Shown here: positions 5,601-5,661 of the stretch, piece by piece
Layout: the number at the start of each line of letters is the position of its first letter
Numbering within the stretch: the stretch's first letter is position 1
Source: Methylococcaceae bacterium
Lineage (GTDB): Bacteria > Pseudomonadota > Gammaproteobacteria > Methylococcales > Methylomonadaceae
Direction: 5' to 3'
Length of the DNA: 5,661 bases
NCBI GenBank assembly: GCA_947506075.1
Contig: CANNNN010000177.1
Location: 1-5,661 of the forward strand
The notes under the pieces: generated by a model
The model's input: only the letters and a program-made list of their open reading frames with translations
Databases searched by the model: none
What the model was told of the DNA's origin: nothing
Program-made: the position numbers and the translations under genes

Positions 5601-5661
5601 ATGATTTTTGACTTCACTACTCCAGCACCTAAACCTCATGATCTTGAAAGTGCATATTTGC
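5601..5661 (+). CDS. Partial open reading frame, truncated by window edge (possible transposase start)
   Basis: An ATG at 5601 opens a frame of 20 complete codons that runs off the right edge; it begins MIFDFTTPAPKPHDLES. It is the first start after an in-frame TAA at 5556. There is no Shine-Dalgarno sequence, but TAAAAT at 5579-5584 could be a -10 element. The short peptide is too small for firm assignment. Its proline-rich opening followed by an acidic helix, and the GTAA end-like motif upstream, are consistent with an IS66-type transposase N-terminus. It could equally be a chance frame or an unrelated gene. Confidence 0.35.
   Translation, partial: MIFDFTTPAPKPHDLESAYL

Overview
The window looks like ordinary chromosomal DNA from a gammaproteobacterium. 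RdgC is essentially restricted to Beta- and Gammaproteobacteria, and the peroxiredoxin, DUF1289 and FapA-type proteins fit that. An aquatic or methylotroph-like gammaproteobacterium (Methylococcales type) is a guess from overall flavour, not something the sequence proves. Base composition is moderate, with AT-rich intergenic regions.

Layout: three plus-strand genes converge on four minus-strand genes, with only 4 bp between them at about 2557-2560. Plus strand: a FapA/DUF342 family polar-flagellum or beta-helix protein (186-1856), a small four-cysteine DUF1289 protein (2052-2261) and, 22 bp later, a SemiSWEET sugar transporter (2284-2556). Minus strand, in transcription order: a TauE/SafE permease (5410-4613), rdgC (4539-3631), bcp/PrxQ peroxiredoxin (3429-2965) and a VOC/glyoxalase-fold protein (2935-2561). 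A short open frame begins at 5601 on the plus strand and runs off the right edge. It may be the start of an insertion-sequence transposase.

The genes do not form one obvious pathway. bcp and the VOC gene (29 bp apart) are probably co-transcribed and could share a role in oxidative or electrophile stress. The DUF1289 and SemiSWEET genes are probably bicistronic. rdgC and the permease are probably separate units, each with a possible promoter of its own.

The most interesting non-coding structures are four. The leader of the FapA gene has a perfect 10-bp inverted repeat whose right arm contains the Shine-Dalgarno sequence, and its left arm has a competing hairpin partner. An AT-only palindrome lies upstream of it. 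A hairpin between rdgC and bcp is far stronger in minus-strand RNA than in plus-strand RNA. An 18-bp near-perfect palindrome upstream of the permease lies next to a possible IS66-like end. I see no CRISPR array, tRNA, rRNA or recognisable defence system. No gap without a gene exceeds 300 bp.
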